From positions 2,042,808 to 2,106,807 of the forward strand of contig KK106983.1 in assembly GCA_000611775.1 (NCBI GenBank): a DNA stretch of 64,000 nucleotides, in the 5' to 3' direction. The notes under the pieces were generated by a model. The model was not told where the DNA came from and did no database searches. It saw nothing but the letters and a program-made list of their open reading frames with translations. This DNA comes from Umbilicaria muhlenbergii (lineage: Eukaryota; Ascomycota; Lecanoromycetes; Umbilicariales; Umbilicariaceae). This document shows, piece after piece, positions 1-10,521 of the stretch (positions within the stretch are counted from its first letter, which is position 1; each line of letters opens with the position of its first letter). The position numbers and the translations under genes were made by a program.

Positions 1-130
1 CATGAAGGAGGGGAAAGTTATCAAAAGACCTGTCGCGGGCACCTCAGCGTACTTTGTGAGAGTCCACCTCATCTGTATCTCTGGAATATATCTTGTGAAA
101 CATGATGCTGCTTTTCGCCTCAAGGGTATC

Positions 131-1253
131 TTATTGCTTGTCCGGAAACCCGAAATTGACGCCGAACTCGGGATACACGTATCTCTTCAACTCTCCTTTC
201 CTCTCCAAATCCCGCGAGTAAGTGTTCAGTATCTCCATGTCCTGCTCGTCCAGTTTGATGATGTTCCTGTTGCCATCGATGCGGGAGGGGGTGACGGATT
301 TGGCGAGGACAGAACTACCCCGCGCGACTACCTCACTCGTAAGTATAGGTTATCCAAAAGAGATTCTGAGGGCCGGGGGGCGTTTGGAGTCCTCACTATG
401 ATAGCTTAGTAGTATAGATGCGACAGGAACATCTCTTCTCTTCGCCACCTCCAGCACCGGTTCGGCCTTGAAAAGCGGACTTCCCGTACTCCCCAGCGGA
501 CTGTAGGCGGTAACATGTATGCCTTTGCTTTTACACAAGTCCACAATTTCCTGCTGGGGTAGCGACGGGTGGTTTTCGATCTGGTTGACAGCGGGCACCA
601 CATCAACGTGCGGGAGTAGTTCCTCGAGGTAACGCTTGCTGTAATTGCATACGCCGATCGCTTTGACTTTGCCTGTTTGCAGCAGCTTCTCCATGTCTTT
701 GTAGGTTTGGACATGTGACCAGGTGGTGTCGAGGTCGCGGGAACCGTCGGGGTGTTTGGGGAATTTGGGGTCGTTCCCTATACGGCCCAACGTCAGCTCT
801 TGATTTTCTAAGTCACAGAAGCCTCTTCCGAATATTCACCTTTTGGATTCATGGGTACAGGCCAATGCATCAGATACAAGTCCACATATTGCAGGCCTAA
901 GCTCTTCAAGCTCATGTCTAAGTTCTCCTCTACTCGCGAATGGTAGGTGCACCACAGTTTTGTCGTTATAAATACATCCTCGCGCTTCACTTTCCCCGAC
1001 TTGAAGGCTTCCCCTAGTCCTTGCCCGACCTCATCTTCGTTGCCGTATACGTAGGCGCAATCGATGTGTCTGTAGCCGGCGGAGAGGGCGTGCGTGACGG
1101 CTTTGGAGACCTCCCCAGGAGCGGATTGCCATGTTCCTGTTGTCAAACAAGAGTCAGTCGCAAGTCGCGCGAAGAGGGAAGGCAAACGTACGTACCGAGA
1201 CCCAGAGCGGGAATCGTAGCGCCTGTGTTGAGCTTGAAGTTGATGTCTGTCAT
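131..1253 (-). CDS. Aldo-keto reductase, probable D-glucuronate/aldehyde reductase of the inositol cluster
   Basis: Four exons on the minus strand: 1253-1196, 1136-840, 777-397 and 327-131, giving 310 aa, the usual AKR length. The NADPH-dependent (alpha/beta)8 reductase tetrad is visible: D45 and Y50 in HIDCAYVYGNEDEVG, K79 in TTKLW and H110 in LYLMHWP. The C-terminal part carries the AKR signature ARGSSVLAKSVTP. It resembles fungal Gcy1/glycerol dehydrogenase-type enzymes, a group that also contains hexuronate reductases. Start chosen at MTDINFKLNTGATIP, which aligns with family starts. The last intron (396-328) has two AG candidates; the TAG acceptor at 330-328 restores the family frame. 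The gene shares a ~1 kb divergent promoter with the inositol oxygenase gene, so the likely substrate is D-glucuronate, reduced to L-gulonate in the cytosol. Family is sure; the substrate is inferred from context. Confidence 0.9.
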
Positions 1254-2263
1254 AGTGCTGGTTTAAAGATGAGATTGGGTGTCAACTGGCAGATATGGAC
1301 TCGTAGATGGGGCAATCGACAGGCGAAGCGACCAATTGATGGCAGATGGCAATGCTCCAAGCACACGGAAATGAAAGCACTGTCGCAGCTGGGGCTACCA
1401 TTTCGATCATGATAGGGCACGTCGTTTGCTGGACAAACCGGTCGGCCCCGCAATGAGGCCAAAAGAGCCTTGGCAGAGCGCGACAGGCCAAAGAGGCGCC
1501 TTCTGGCACGGAAGTCTGGAGGCCAATTCGAAGCCGTGCCTGCCTTGTTGCCTGTCTTGCCCGGTGGTGGGGCTTCGCAGAGAACTGCTCTGCTCGCACG
1601 AGTGTCGTTCTGCTTTTGGTAATGTTCAGAAACTGCCTCTTGAGGGGCCCCCGAAGCTAGTGGCAGCCGTGGATACCTTACCTTACCTTATCCCTTGGCG
1701 CTGGCGCTTAGATACAGCAACTGCCGAGTCAGCACGGCCTGAGCAGTCTCGACGTCCAAGCATAAATCTCAACCCTAACATTTCCTGCCCAAAGCACCGG
1801 CATCTATCCATGCAGACCCGTTTACTGCAATAGGAATATGCAACAGCCTCGTGTCTAGTGGCATGCCAAGTACCTGAGCTTGCCAACTCGGACGCGATCG
1901 ACAATGTAGGGACCGGTAGCTCGGGGCAATTCGTTTGCTTCTGCAACCCTTCTGCAGCTAATTGTTTAGAGCCGCAGCTGTGGCTTCCGAAGATCCCCTG
2001 GGCTTGGGCACCCAGATCCAGATCGATGGCGCCATGCCTTTCCCTGGCCTCTGTGTGCCACCCGTTGCTATTCTAGATGCATATGGGGGGTTAGAAATAA
2101 TCCCCGTGGTCTCCGCTTACTGTTACATATGCAGAACGTGATACTTTGACATTGACCCTTGCTTTTATATGTTTGCGCAGAGATCTGGTAGACGAACATA
2201 TTTCCATCTCATTTGGACCGTCTTTCCTTGAACGTTCACTTCAGTTCTCCCAGTATCAGCAAC
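1254..2263. promoter_or_regulatory. Divergent promoter between aldo-keto reductase and inositol oxygenase
   Basis: About 1 kb without a supportable gene separates two head-to-head cluster genes. It holds a short ACCTT direct repeat near 1676-1690. Sharing of upstream DNA suggests co-regulation; no factor site was identified with confidence. Confidence 0.5.
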
Positions 2264-3272
2264 ATGGCCCCTATTGCAACCGAACCCACCGTCTTCAACA
2301 CCGAGCGTGATGGCCTCGCCCTCGAGGAAACATCCGACAAAATTGACACCGTCAACATCCTCAAGGCAAATATGAAGAATGAGCTGTCCCAAGCCGAAAA
2401 GGACATCCACGAGAAAGCCGCATTCGACGCCGAAAAAGACAAGACCCAGTTCCGCCAATACGAAGCCGCCTGTGACCGAGTGAAGAATTTCTACCGCGAG
2501 CAGCATGAGAAGCAAACAGTTGCATACAACCTAAAAGCGCGCAACGCATTCAAATCCAAGACCCGTGCGGAAATGACCATCTGGGAAGCGATGGAGAAAT
2601 TAAACACTCTCATTGACGAGTCCGACCCCGACACTTCTCTCTCTCAAATCGAGCATCTTCTGCAGTCCGCCGAAGCCATTCGACGAGACGGAAAGCCCCG
2701 GTGGATGCAACTGACTGGCCTGATCCACGATCTCGGCAAGCTCCTCTTCTTCTTCGACGCCCAGGGCCAGTGGGACGTCGTCGGGGACACCTTCCCCGTC
2801 GGATGCGCCTTCGACGAGCGTATCATCTACCCGGACACATTCAAAGGTAACCCGGACCACGACCACGAAATCTACGGCACGAAGAACGGGATCTACACTC
2901 CCGGTTGCGGCCTCGACAACGTCATGCTATCGTGGGGCCATGACGAATATCTGTACCATATCGTCAAGGAGCAATCGACGCTTCCGGATGAATCGCTGGC
3001 GATGATTCGTTACCATTCGTTTTACCCGTGGCACTCGGCGGGCGCGTACATGGAATTTATGGATGAGAAGGACGAGAAAATGTTGGCGGCTGTCAGAGCA
3101 TTCAATCCGTATGATCTATACAGCAAAAGCGATGACGTGCCCAAGGTAGAGGATCTGAAGGTGAGACCATCGTGTTGCCTTGACTGGCTTGGCCGTTGCT
3201 AACAAGCCATTGCAGCCATACTACATGGAACTCATCAACGAGTTCTTTCCCAACAGGGTCGTGCGGTGGTAG
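2264..3272 (+). CDS. MIOX: myo-Inositol oxygenase (inositol to D-glucuronate)
   Basis: Two exons, 2264-3160 and 3216-3272, 317 aa. The 55-nt intron has GTGAG, a GCTAAC branch site and TGCAG. The enzyme is a di-iron oxygenase that cleaves myo-inositol with O2 to D-glucuronate in the cytosol. All six iron ligands expected from the mammalian enzyme can be placed: H131 (EHLLQSAE), H155 and D156 (LIHDLGK), H226 (SWGHDEYLY), H251 (RYHSFYPWH) and D284 (FNPYDLYSK). The C-terminus ends in the conserved MELINEFFP..VVRW. The N-terminal ~90 residues are a charged fungal extension. An in-frame ATG at 2213 would add 17 residues; 2264 is preferred because it follows a CAGCAACATGG context and matches fungal homologues. 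It is the committed first step of the cluster. Confidence 0.96.
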
Positions 3273-4033
3273 TGGCCTGGATCGTAGCGGTTTCAACGTT
3301 TGTTTGGAAGGAAAGCATATAGACCTCTATTTATTCCACGATTAGCGCTTCTATTTCCATGTGATAAGCTGCATGACGGTCCAGATGACAGGAGCAATGG
3401 ACATTTGACCGAATGCAATAGATTGATTTGCGCTATTCAAGAAAGCCCCCCTACTCCAAAGCAGCCCTAGCCCTACAGAGATGCATTCTCCACATCCAAC
3501 TTCCCACACCTGCAGAGCCAATACTAAGGTACCGAAGCACTCCGCACACATTGAATGAAAGGATTTTCCGAAAGGATGGAAGTGTTGTGGAGAAGCGAGC
3601 GCCAAAGGTGGGGCTCGTCAGCCTTACTGTAGGGCTGCCAGACGACCTTCCGTCCCAGTATCCTGGCGGGCCTGGAACGAGGGAATTCTCGCCGAGACAC
3701 GGCCATTGCCGTGCCTGGACAGGGGCAGATTGCCCTGCGTAAGGTACAACGTACAGGACTTGAATTGGACATGTCTTCGTTGGGCAGAATAGCATACTGC
3801 CCCACCGACGTGGAGGGGCAGGACTGGCCTTGGCCGCCTTCTGCAAGGAGGGTCCCCCCGGTCTTCCACGCCACGATATCACGGAAGATCCATGGTCGAC
3901 TCCGTGTGCGATCACAACAATGACCGCTCTTTCCAAGACCGAGTGATTGCACGCCACGTTCCCGCCTACAAATTCGTCCACCACACTCCTCCTCATCACC
4001 GCCCTCTCAATCTCCCACTCCAATACGCCCACA
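3273..4033. other. Intergenic region and promoter of first Gfo/Idh gene
   Basis: No supportable gene. Contains the palindromic segment CGAGGGAATTCTCG at 3678-3691; the hexamer CGAGGG recurs upstream of other cluster genes (7519, 9199). Open frames here lack any recognisable family. Confidence 0.4.
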
Positions 4034-5359
4034 ATGTCCACCACCCAAACCCCGTCCCTCTGCATCGCCGTCGCCGGTCTCGGCCGCATGGGCAAGCGTC
4101 ACGTGCGCACCTTGATCGAGCGAGTCCCTCGTGCCCGCGTCGTCGCCGTGTGCAGCACCAGCGCCGACGAACTAGCATGGGCGGAGGAGAACTATAAGAA
4201 CGCTGGCATTAAGCTGTATGGTTCTTATGAGGAGATGATCCAACACCCCGGACTGCAAGCGGTGTGGGTGTCTACGAGTACGAACGTGCATGCATCGCAG
4301 ACGCTCGCAGCCATTGAGAAGGGCTTGCATGTGCTGTGCGAGAAGCCATTGAGCACAGATATGGAGGAGGTACGTAAAGCACCATCTCGCGGCTCTAAAA
4401 ACCGTGGGCCAACCGTCTGTTGGATGATGATCCGTTCCTCTACCTTCAACAACTCCGCGGGTGCAATATTCTAGAAGTCCAAACTGACCTCAAAAGCACA
4501 TACCAGGCCGCGCACGTCGTCGCCGTCGCAAACGCGCACCCGGAGCTCAAAGTCATGGCCGGCTTCTCCCGCCGCTTCGACGCCTCCTACCGTGACGCCA
4601 AAGCCAAAGTCGCCGCCAACAAGATCGGCACCCCCTTCCTCGTCCGTTCGCAGACCTGCGATCTCCTCGACCACACCGGGTTCTTCGTCCGATACGCCAA
4701 ACTGAACGGCGGCATGTTCGTAGACTGTTGCATGTATGGCCTCTCTCCCCCGCACCCCCCGTCCATCTCAGCCACCACCATCAAGACTCGTGTGATTTCG
4801 ACCCGCAGCCCGCTAACCACGCCCTCCGGACTCTAGCCACGATATCGACCTCAGTCTCTGGTTCCTTGGCCCCGTCGTCCCCAAAGCCGTCTGGGCCGCC
4901 GGCACCATCACGCACCACCCCGAGCTGGCCGCCCTGCACGACGTCGACAACGGCGTCGGCATCGTCGAATACTGGGGCGGCAAACTCGCCTACTTCTACT
5001 GTTCGCGCACGCAAGCGCACGGCCACGACGTCTGCACGGAAATCGTCGGCACGGAGGGAAAAGTGATGGTGAATCTGGTGCCGAGACTGAATGAGGTCGT
5101 CGTTGCTTCCAAGCAGGGGGTGGGGCATGAGGTGCAGCCGGAGTATTGGGAGAAGTTTGAAGACGCGTTTGCGAGGGAGGCGAATGAGTTTGTGGATGCG
5201 GTGGTGGATGGGACGGCGGTACCCGTGGGGCTGGAGGTGGGGCTGATGAGCCTTAAGATTGGGTGGGCGTTGCAGGAGGCGTTGTTGACGGGGGAGAGGA
5301 TTAGGTTTGACGAGAGGGGGGATAGGGTGGGTGGGGATGGGTTGAAGGGGAAGCTTTAG
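4034..5359 (+). CDS. Gfo/Idh/MocA oxidoreductase (inositol 2-dehydrogenase-like), copy 1
   Basis: Exons 4034-4369, 4507-4733 and 4837-5359, 361 aa. N-terminal Rossmann fold with GLGRMG at 15-20. The catalytic triad of the inositol dehydrogenase family is present: K104 in CEKP, and D185 and H189 in DCCIHDIDL, matching K97/D172/H176 of the Bacillus IolG enzyme. The residue after beta-2 that is Asp in NAD-dependent IolG is Ser here (VCSTS), which suggests NADP preference. The intron phases (0 and 2) rebuild the family sequence without gaps. It is paralogous to the gene at 9373-10521. Candidate activities are myo- or scyllo-inositol 2-dehydrogenase, or one of the hexonate/keto-hexonate steps missing from this cluster. 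Family certain, substrate open. Confidence 0.92.
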
Positions 5360-5873
5360 GGTGGGGGGGTGAGGAACGGGGATGCTGGATGGTCGTTGAT
5401 AGTGCGAGTAGATTGCGTTGGTCGTGCAAACAATGATTCTATGTTTTTGCCTGCACTAGTGTTTGCCGTTGTCTTCATGCTGGGCGGCCCCTTTCTCCAC
5501 CTCAGCCCTATCTCACAGGCGCAAGGCCAAAATAAATGCAGTTGCACCAAGGGGGGGGGAAGGGGGGGGGGTGGAGGGCTCTACCCAACAAAGCACCGAC
5601 TTCAGACCTTAGAGCCCTGAACTCCATAAGTTTAACAAAGCCATTGAGCTCCGTCTTCCGCAGCCAGAACAAGAAATCCCCAGAAATTGCAATCCCCTGT
5701 TGAACCTCGTTGCTATTATCCCGCCCAATTCGCCTTCTACTAAAAATGGCGACTGACTGAACCATTGACCGCCCGCCCGGCACTCACGTAGGGGCAGCAC
5801 TACCAACATCGACCGACCAAGCCTAACCCTTCCCCTCCCTCCCCCCAACCTCCCCAACCCTAACACCCACCCA
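5360..5873. other. Convergent 3' region with G-runs and a block repeated at 10.9 kb
   Basis: Region between converging genes. Holds poly-G tracts near 5550-5573. A ~120-bp segment (about 5590-5710) has a diverged copy downstream of the second Gfo/Idh gene (about 10895-11040), sharing CAGACCTT, GCCATTGAGC and CCAGAAAT in the same order. No gene supported. Confidence 0.5.
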
Positions 5874-7339
5874 TCACGCTTCTCCCCCGCAATCCCCCCC
5901 CATCTCCACCAAAACCTTCATCACCAACCCGCCCTCCTCATCCCTCTCCCTCCCCGCCATCTCAAACGCGCCCCGCACCGCCTCCAGCCCCGCGAACCGA
6001 TGCGTGACCAACTTTTCCAAATCCGGCAACACCCCTCCCTCTCCCTCTGCCTCTGCCTCTGCCTCTCTCCCTCTCGCTCGCTCATCAACAGCGGAGCGTG
6101 CGACGAGTCGAATCGCCTCGTCGTAAGTATCCGCGTAGCGGAAAACACCGACGAGATCGACTTCGCGGAGGGCGGCGGCGGAGACGGGGAGTGTTTGGAC
6201 GGGGGTGCCCATGCCGACGAGGAGGACTTTGCCGCCGGGGCGGGTCGCCTGCGGGTAGGGTGTTAGAGAAGTCCCCATCGGTCGGGAGGGTAAAAGGGAG
6301 AAAAGGAAGGAACAGACAAAGATAGCAGCCTGAGTGCACGCCTCGACGCCCGTACATTCAAACACCGTATCCACCTCTCCCAGCACCCCCCCCGTCGCCG
6401 TCGGCGTATGCGTTTGCGTCCGCCCCGCCCCCGCCGCGACATCCCTCGCGTGCTGGAGTTGCGCGTCGACAGTTTGGGCGCGTGTGCGGGGGACGACGAA
6501 GCCGGCGTGGGCGAAGCCGTGGCGGACGGCGAAGTCGACGCGGTCGGCTTGGATGTCGGCGATGACGACCTGGGCGGCGCCGGAGACTTTGCTCATGGCG
6601 GCGCAGAGGAGGCCGACGGCGCCGGCGCCGAAGACGAGGACGCTGCTGTGGGGGGGGAGGCGGGCGCGGCGGGAGGCGTGGATGGCGACGCTGAGGGGCT
6701 CGAGGAGGGCGGCGAGGGGGAGGGAGACGGAGGCGGGGAGTCTGTGTGCGCGCGGAGGTGGTTAGGGTGGTGGGGTGGGAGTGGAGGGGGAGATGGAGAT
6801 GGGAGTCGGTACTTGTGACACCAGCGCGCTGGGTGGTTGACCCGCTCCTGCAGGGTGCCTTGGAAATGCGGCGACGCCTTGGCTGAGCTGCGGAACTTTA
6901 GCCCGGCGCAGATGTTGTATCGTCCTTCTTTGCAGCGGGCGCATTCCGTGCATGGGATGCCCACTTCGAGGGCGACGCGGTCGCCGATCTGGTGATCGTG
7001 CACGTCTGAGCCGAGGGCTGTGACGACGCCGGCGGATTCGTGGCCGAGGGATAGGGGCTCGCGGACGAGGATGTCGCCGTTGCGGTAGTGGGTGTAGTAG
7101 TGGAGGTCGGAGCCGCAGAGACCGGTGGCGCGGATGGAGATTTGGAGGTCGGTGGGGCCCGGGGGGGGGAGGGGGCGGGATTCCTGTTGTGGAGGTGTTA
7201 GCCTGCGCAGGTCTTACACCAGCAGTGGACTTGCCAGTCGAAGATCCTTGGGGCCGTGGAGGACTGATGCCTTGACTGAGGAGCCTTTTGGTGGTGCGTG
7301 AGGCGCGTCGCCGTTGGTTTGGGGGAGAGTGGACGGCAT
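5874..7339 (-). CDS. Zinc medium-chain dehydrogenase, sorbitol/xylitol/L-idonate dehydrogenase type
   Basis: Four exons on the minus strand: 7339-7235, 7183-6813, 6741-6318 and 6248-5874, 424 aa. Catalytic zinc ligands C58 (LCGSD) and H83/E84 (LGHESAG); structural zinc cysteines C113, C116, C119 and C127 (CTECARCKEGRYNIC); nucleotide-binding VFGAGAVG in exon 3. The family includes polyol dehydrogenases and the L-idonate 5-dehydrogenase that yields 5-keto-gluconate, the role that fits the neighbours. Intron 1 best uses a GC donor (CTG|GCAAGT, 7234-7184), which keeps the uninterrupted family motif; a GT donor 15 nt further would insert five residues. Intron 3 (6317-6249) is 69 nt, in frame and without a stop. 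An Arg/Glu-rich low-complexity insert (AREAEAEAEGEGG type) lies before LEKLVTHRFAGL. The promoter is shared with the SDR gene. Confidence 0.92.
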
Positions 7340-7620
7340 TTTGAGGATGTGGGTGAGAAAGTTAGGGTGGACGACTGTGCATTTCTGAGATGGCGAGGAA
7401 GGAAATAGAGGGTTGAGAGTGAGGCATTGGGTAGACTACAAAGGCAGCTAGACTTGGCCAGTCCATGGGGAGAAGTTCCTCCAGTAAGCGTCAAACCCTC
7501 GTGCGGTTAAATGCAGACCGAGGGTCCTCCATCCCTGCGATATATTATTACTACTTTAACTCCGGCTGCGTGTTGGTCTTCATAGTGCTTGCTCTTCTAT
7601 TAATCGAAGTTTGAGAAGAG
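7340..7620. promoter_or_regulatory. Compact divergent promoter with a 7-bp inverted repeat
   Basis: Only 281 bp separate the starts of the zinc dehydrogenase (-) and the SDR (+), so they very likely share control elements. An inverted repeat ACCCTCG (7495-7501) / CGAGGGT (7519-7525) with a 17-bp spacer lies in it, a layout compatible with binding of a dimeric zinc-cluster factor. The binding role is inferred, not shown. Confidence 0.45.
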
Positions 7621-8536
7621 ATGGCGAACACACTCCCCAATATGTTCTCACTACAAGGGCAGACTGCGTTGGTAACGGGCGGAACGAGAGGCATTGGACA
7701 AGCTGCGGCGATTGCACTGGCGGAAGCTGGAGCAGATGTTCTTTTAGTGCAGGTATGACTGCAGCATCTGCTCTTGATCACGCGTTGACGTTCTGTCTCT
7801 TCGAATGCTAAGGGTACGCAGAGAGATCATTCCCAAACAGCGACGAAAGAAGCCATCGAAGCCCTAGGCAGAAAAGTAGCCATCTACCCCGCCGACCTCT
7901 CATCCCCAGACTCCGTCGCAGCTCTCGTCCCCACCATCCTCCACGACGGACACCGAATCGATGTCCTGGTGAACTGCGCCGGCATACAGCGACGACACCC
8001 CAGCCACCAATTCCCCGACAACGACTGGAACGAGGCACGCCACCCCCTCGTACCCCAGCGCGGTCGGTCTTTCACTAACCCAGTGCTGCCAGGTCCTGCA
8101 AGTCAACCTCACTTCCGTCTTCACGCTCTGCCGCGAAACCGGCGCCCACATGCTCGTCCAGCCACCGCGCGAAGCCGGCCGTCGCGGCGCCATCATCAAT
8201 TTCGCGTCGCTGCTCTCCTTCCAAGGTGGGATCACCGTGCCCGCCTACGCCGCGTCCAAGGGCGCCGTGGCCCAACTCACTAAGGCGCTGGCGAATGAGT
8301 GGGCGGCGAAGGGAATCAACGTCAATGCCATTGCGCCGGGATATATTGCCACTGAGATGAATACGGCTTTGATTGAAGACAAGGACCGCGCGGCGGGTAT
8401 CTCAGCCAGGATCCCGGCGGGGAGGTGGGGGAGGCCGGAGGACTTCAAAGGGGCGGTGGTTTTCTTGGCGAGTCAGGCCAGTTCGTACGTTTCGGGCCAT
8501 GTGTTGACTGTGGATGGGGGCTGGATGGGCCGGTAG
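7621..8536 (+). CDS. Short-chain dehydrogenase, probable 5-keto-D-gluconate reductase
   Basis: Exons 7621-7752, 7822-8034 and 8093-8536, 262 aa, a classical SDR length. Cofactor motif TGGTRGIG at 19-26, NCAG in place of NNAG, catalytic S154, Y167 and K171 (YAASK). C-terminus ends [15 protein letters not shown]. It belongs to the KduD/gluconate 5-dehydrogenase-like branch; a fungal enzyme of this type reduces 5-keto-D-gluconate to D-gluconate in the D-glucuronate pathway. Intron 2 again needs a GC donor (AACGAG|GCACGC, 8035-8092) with a CACTAACCC branch site; the only nearby GT would leave a 43-nt intron and add five residues not seen in the family. Divergent from the zinc dehydrogenase, which would supply its substrate. 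Confidence 0.92.
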
Positions 8537-9372
8537 ATTGGAATCGGTAGTCTCGTACTCATATCTCGGGTGGTAATCGGTATACTGAGTCGTGCATCTT
8601 TCCCCGCATCGCGTCACATGCCTCGAAGAATTCGTCAAGGCAGGTGGGGGATCGTCAGTGCAGCGGAGCGTCCCGCAGCCACATGCACGCGAAGCTGAAG
8701 CTTATGAAAAGGGCAATATTCCCCCGACTGCTGGAGTTTTCCGGCAGGTTTCTTGTTGAGCTTCCGAGCTTATTCTACGGACGGCAATCTTCCTCCAATT
8801 GATCGCTGCTGGTTCCGTGCAGTTTCCTAGTCGAGATAGAGGAGGAAGTTCTTCCAAGGCACCTCTGAATCCCATAGCCGACGTACCTCTGCAGCGCATT
8901 GACTGGTCATAGAAATCCACGGGAATTCGAACCCCACGGTATGGAGAAATGTCATTCCTTCCCCAGTCTCCAATCCCCACTCTTCGCATCAAGCGGCATT
9001 CCGCTTCCCGAGGCACCCCGTGGCATTTCCGTACTCAGGGTCCTGCACGATGGACCAGTGACTTGTGCTGATTTATTTACATACGAAAAAGCTCGCTCGC
9101 TGTTCGTCATCAGCATCAGCATCATTCTTCTCCACGCACTCACTTAAGCCATTGGATCACTCAGGTACGTGTTGCATAGGCCACACACATCTAATGCCCG
9201 AGGGAACGCCAGACGGCTGACGACTCAGTGATTTTCGCCATGGCAGCTCCTTTCCCTCTATCCTCCTTTCCCCTGCTCAAAAAGAACTCCCATCCACGTC
9301 CGCCTGCAGCTCCAGCTGCCCCAAACTCCTTTCTATCCTCCACCGAACCTCTGCTCCCACCGAGCCAAACCA
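8537..9372. other. Intergenic region upstream of second Gfo/Idh gene
   Basis: No gene supported. A CGAGGG hexamer occurs at 9199-9204, 170 bp before the next start codon. An ATG at 9240 opens a proline-rich frame that is not in frame with the enzyme and is probably leader sequence. Confidence 0.4.
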
Positions 9373-10521
9373 ATGGCACCCGCGAAGCTCAAGATCGGCT
9401 GCGCAGGCCTCGGCCGCATGGGCAAGCGCCACGCCCTGCACTTCCTCAACCGAACACCCCGAGCAGAATTAGTGGCAGCCAGCACACCCGATGACGCCGA
9501 GATCCAGTGGGCAAAAGTACACCTCGAGCCCTACGGTGTCCGACTATACAAAGACTACGACGAGATGCTCAAGCAAGAAGGTCTGCAAGCCGTCGTAATC
9601 GCATCTGTAACGACAGTGCACGCAGACCAAGCCATCAAAGCCATAAACGCCAACAAGCACGTCCTATGCGAAAAGCCGCTATCAACGAGCGTGGAGATCG
9701 TAAGTCCAGCCTTGACCTGCTCCTTCCCCAGCTACAACCACCAGAGACCCAGCTAACTCCCCCTTTCTTCCCCCAAACAGTCCCAATCCGTCGTCGACGC
9801 CGCGAAGAAAAAACCCCACCTCAAAGTCATGTGCGGCTTCTCCCGCCGCTTCGACGACTCCTACCGCGACGCCTGGGCCAAAATGGACGCGGGCCTCATC
9901 GGGCGCCCCTCCATCTTCCGCTCCCAAACGTGCGACATGCTGGACCCATCCGGCTTCTTCGTCGCCTACGCCGAATTCAGCGGCGGCATCTTCGTCGACT
10001 GCAGCATCCACGACATCGACCTGGCGCTCTGGTTCTTCGGCCAAGACAGCGTCGTCAAGAGCGTCGTCAGCAGCGGCATCACGGCCGTGCAGCCGGAGCT
10101 GCGCAAACACAACGACCGCGACAACGCGGTCGGGATCGTCGAGTTCTACGGGGGCCGGATCGCGTATCTTTACTGCTCGCGGATGATGGCGGCGGGGCAG
10201 GAGGACAGCACGGAGGTGATTGGGACGGAGGGGAAACTGACGGTGAATGCGCAGCCGATGGCGAATCTGGTGAATATCTACGAACCGACGGGGATTCGGC
10301 GCGAGATCCCGCCGAATTACTACGGGAGGTTCGAACAGGCGTTTGTGAACGAGGCGAATGAGTTCACGGCCGCATGTTTGGAGGATGGGAAGTTGCCGAT
10401 GAAGTTGACGGGGGCGGTGCAGGCGGTTAAGATTGGGTGCGCGTTGCAGGAGAGTTTGATTACGGGGATGAAGATTTGGTTCGATGAGACGGGGAGGAGG
10501 GTGGAGAGGGCGCAGATGTAG
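9373..10521 (+). CDS. Gfo/Idh/MocA oxidoreductase (inositol 2-dehydrogenase-like), copy 2
   Basis: Exons 9373-9699 and 9781-10521 (81-nt intron, GTAAGT/AACAG), 355 aa. GLGRMGKRH near the N-terminus, catalytic K101 (CEKP), D182 and H186 (DCSIHDIDLALW). Strongly similar along its whole length to the copy at 4034-5359, including CGFSRRFD-type and RSQTCDxLD blocks, but it lacks the second intron of copy 1. The cofactor-discriminating position is again Ser (AASTP) instead of the Asp of NAD-type IolG. Retained with the same residues as copy 1, so both are probably active and may work as a pair: oxidation and reduction of neighbouring intermediates, or interconversion of inositol isomers. Substrate not determinable from sequence. 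Confidence 0.93.

Noticed and set aside
5921-6818. Long open frames on both strands opposite or offset to the zinc dehydrogenase
   Set aside because: GC-rich third positions open shadow frames; the minus-strand enzyme with spliced family motifs explains the region.
8931-8950. tRNA T-arm-like GGTTCGAATTCCC on the minus strand
   Set aside because: Stem pairs imperfectly and no acceptor or anticodon arm can be placed around it.
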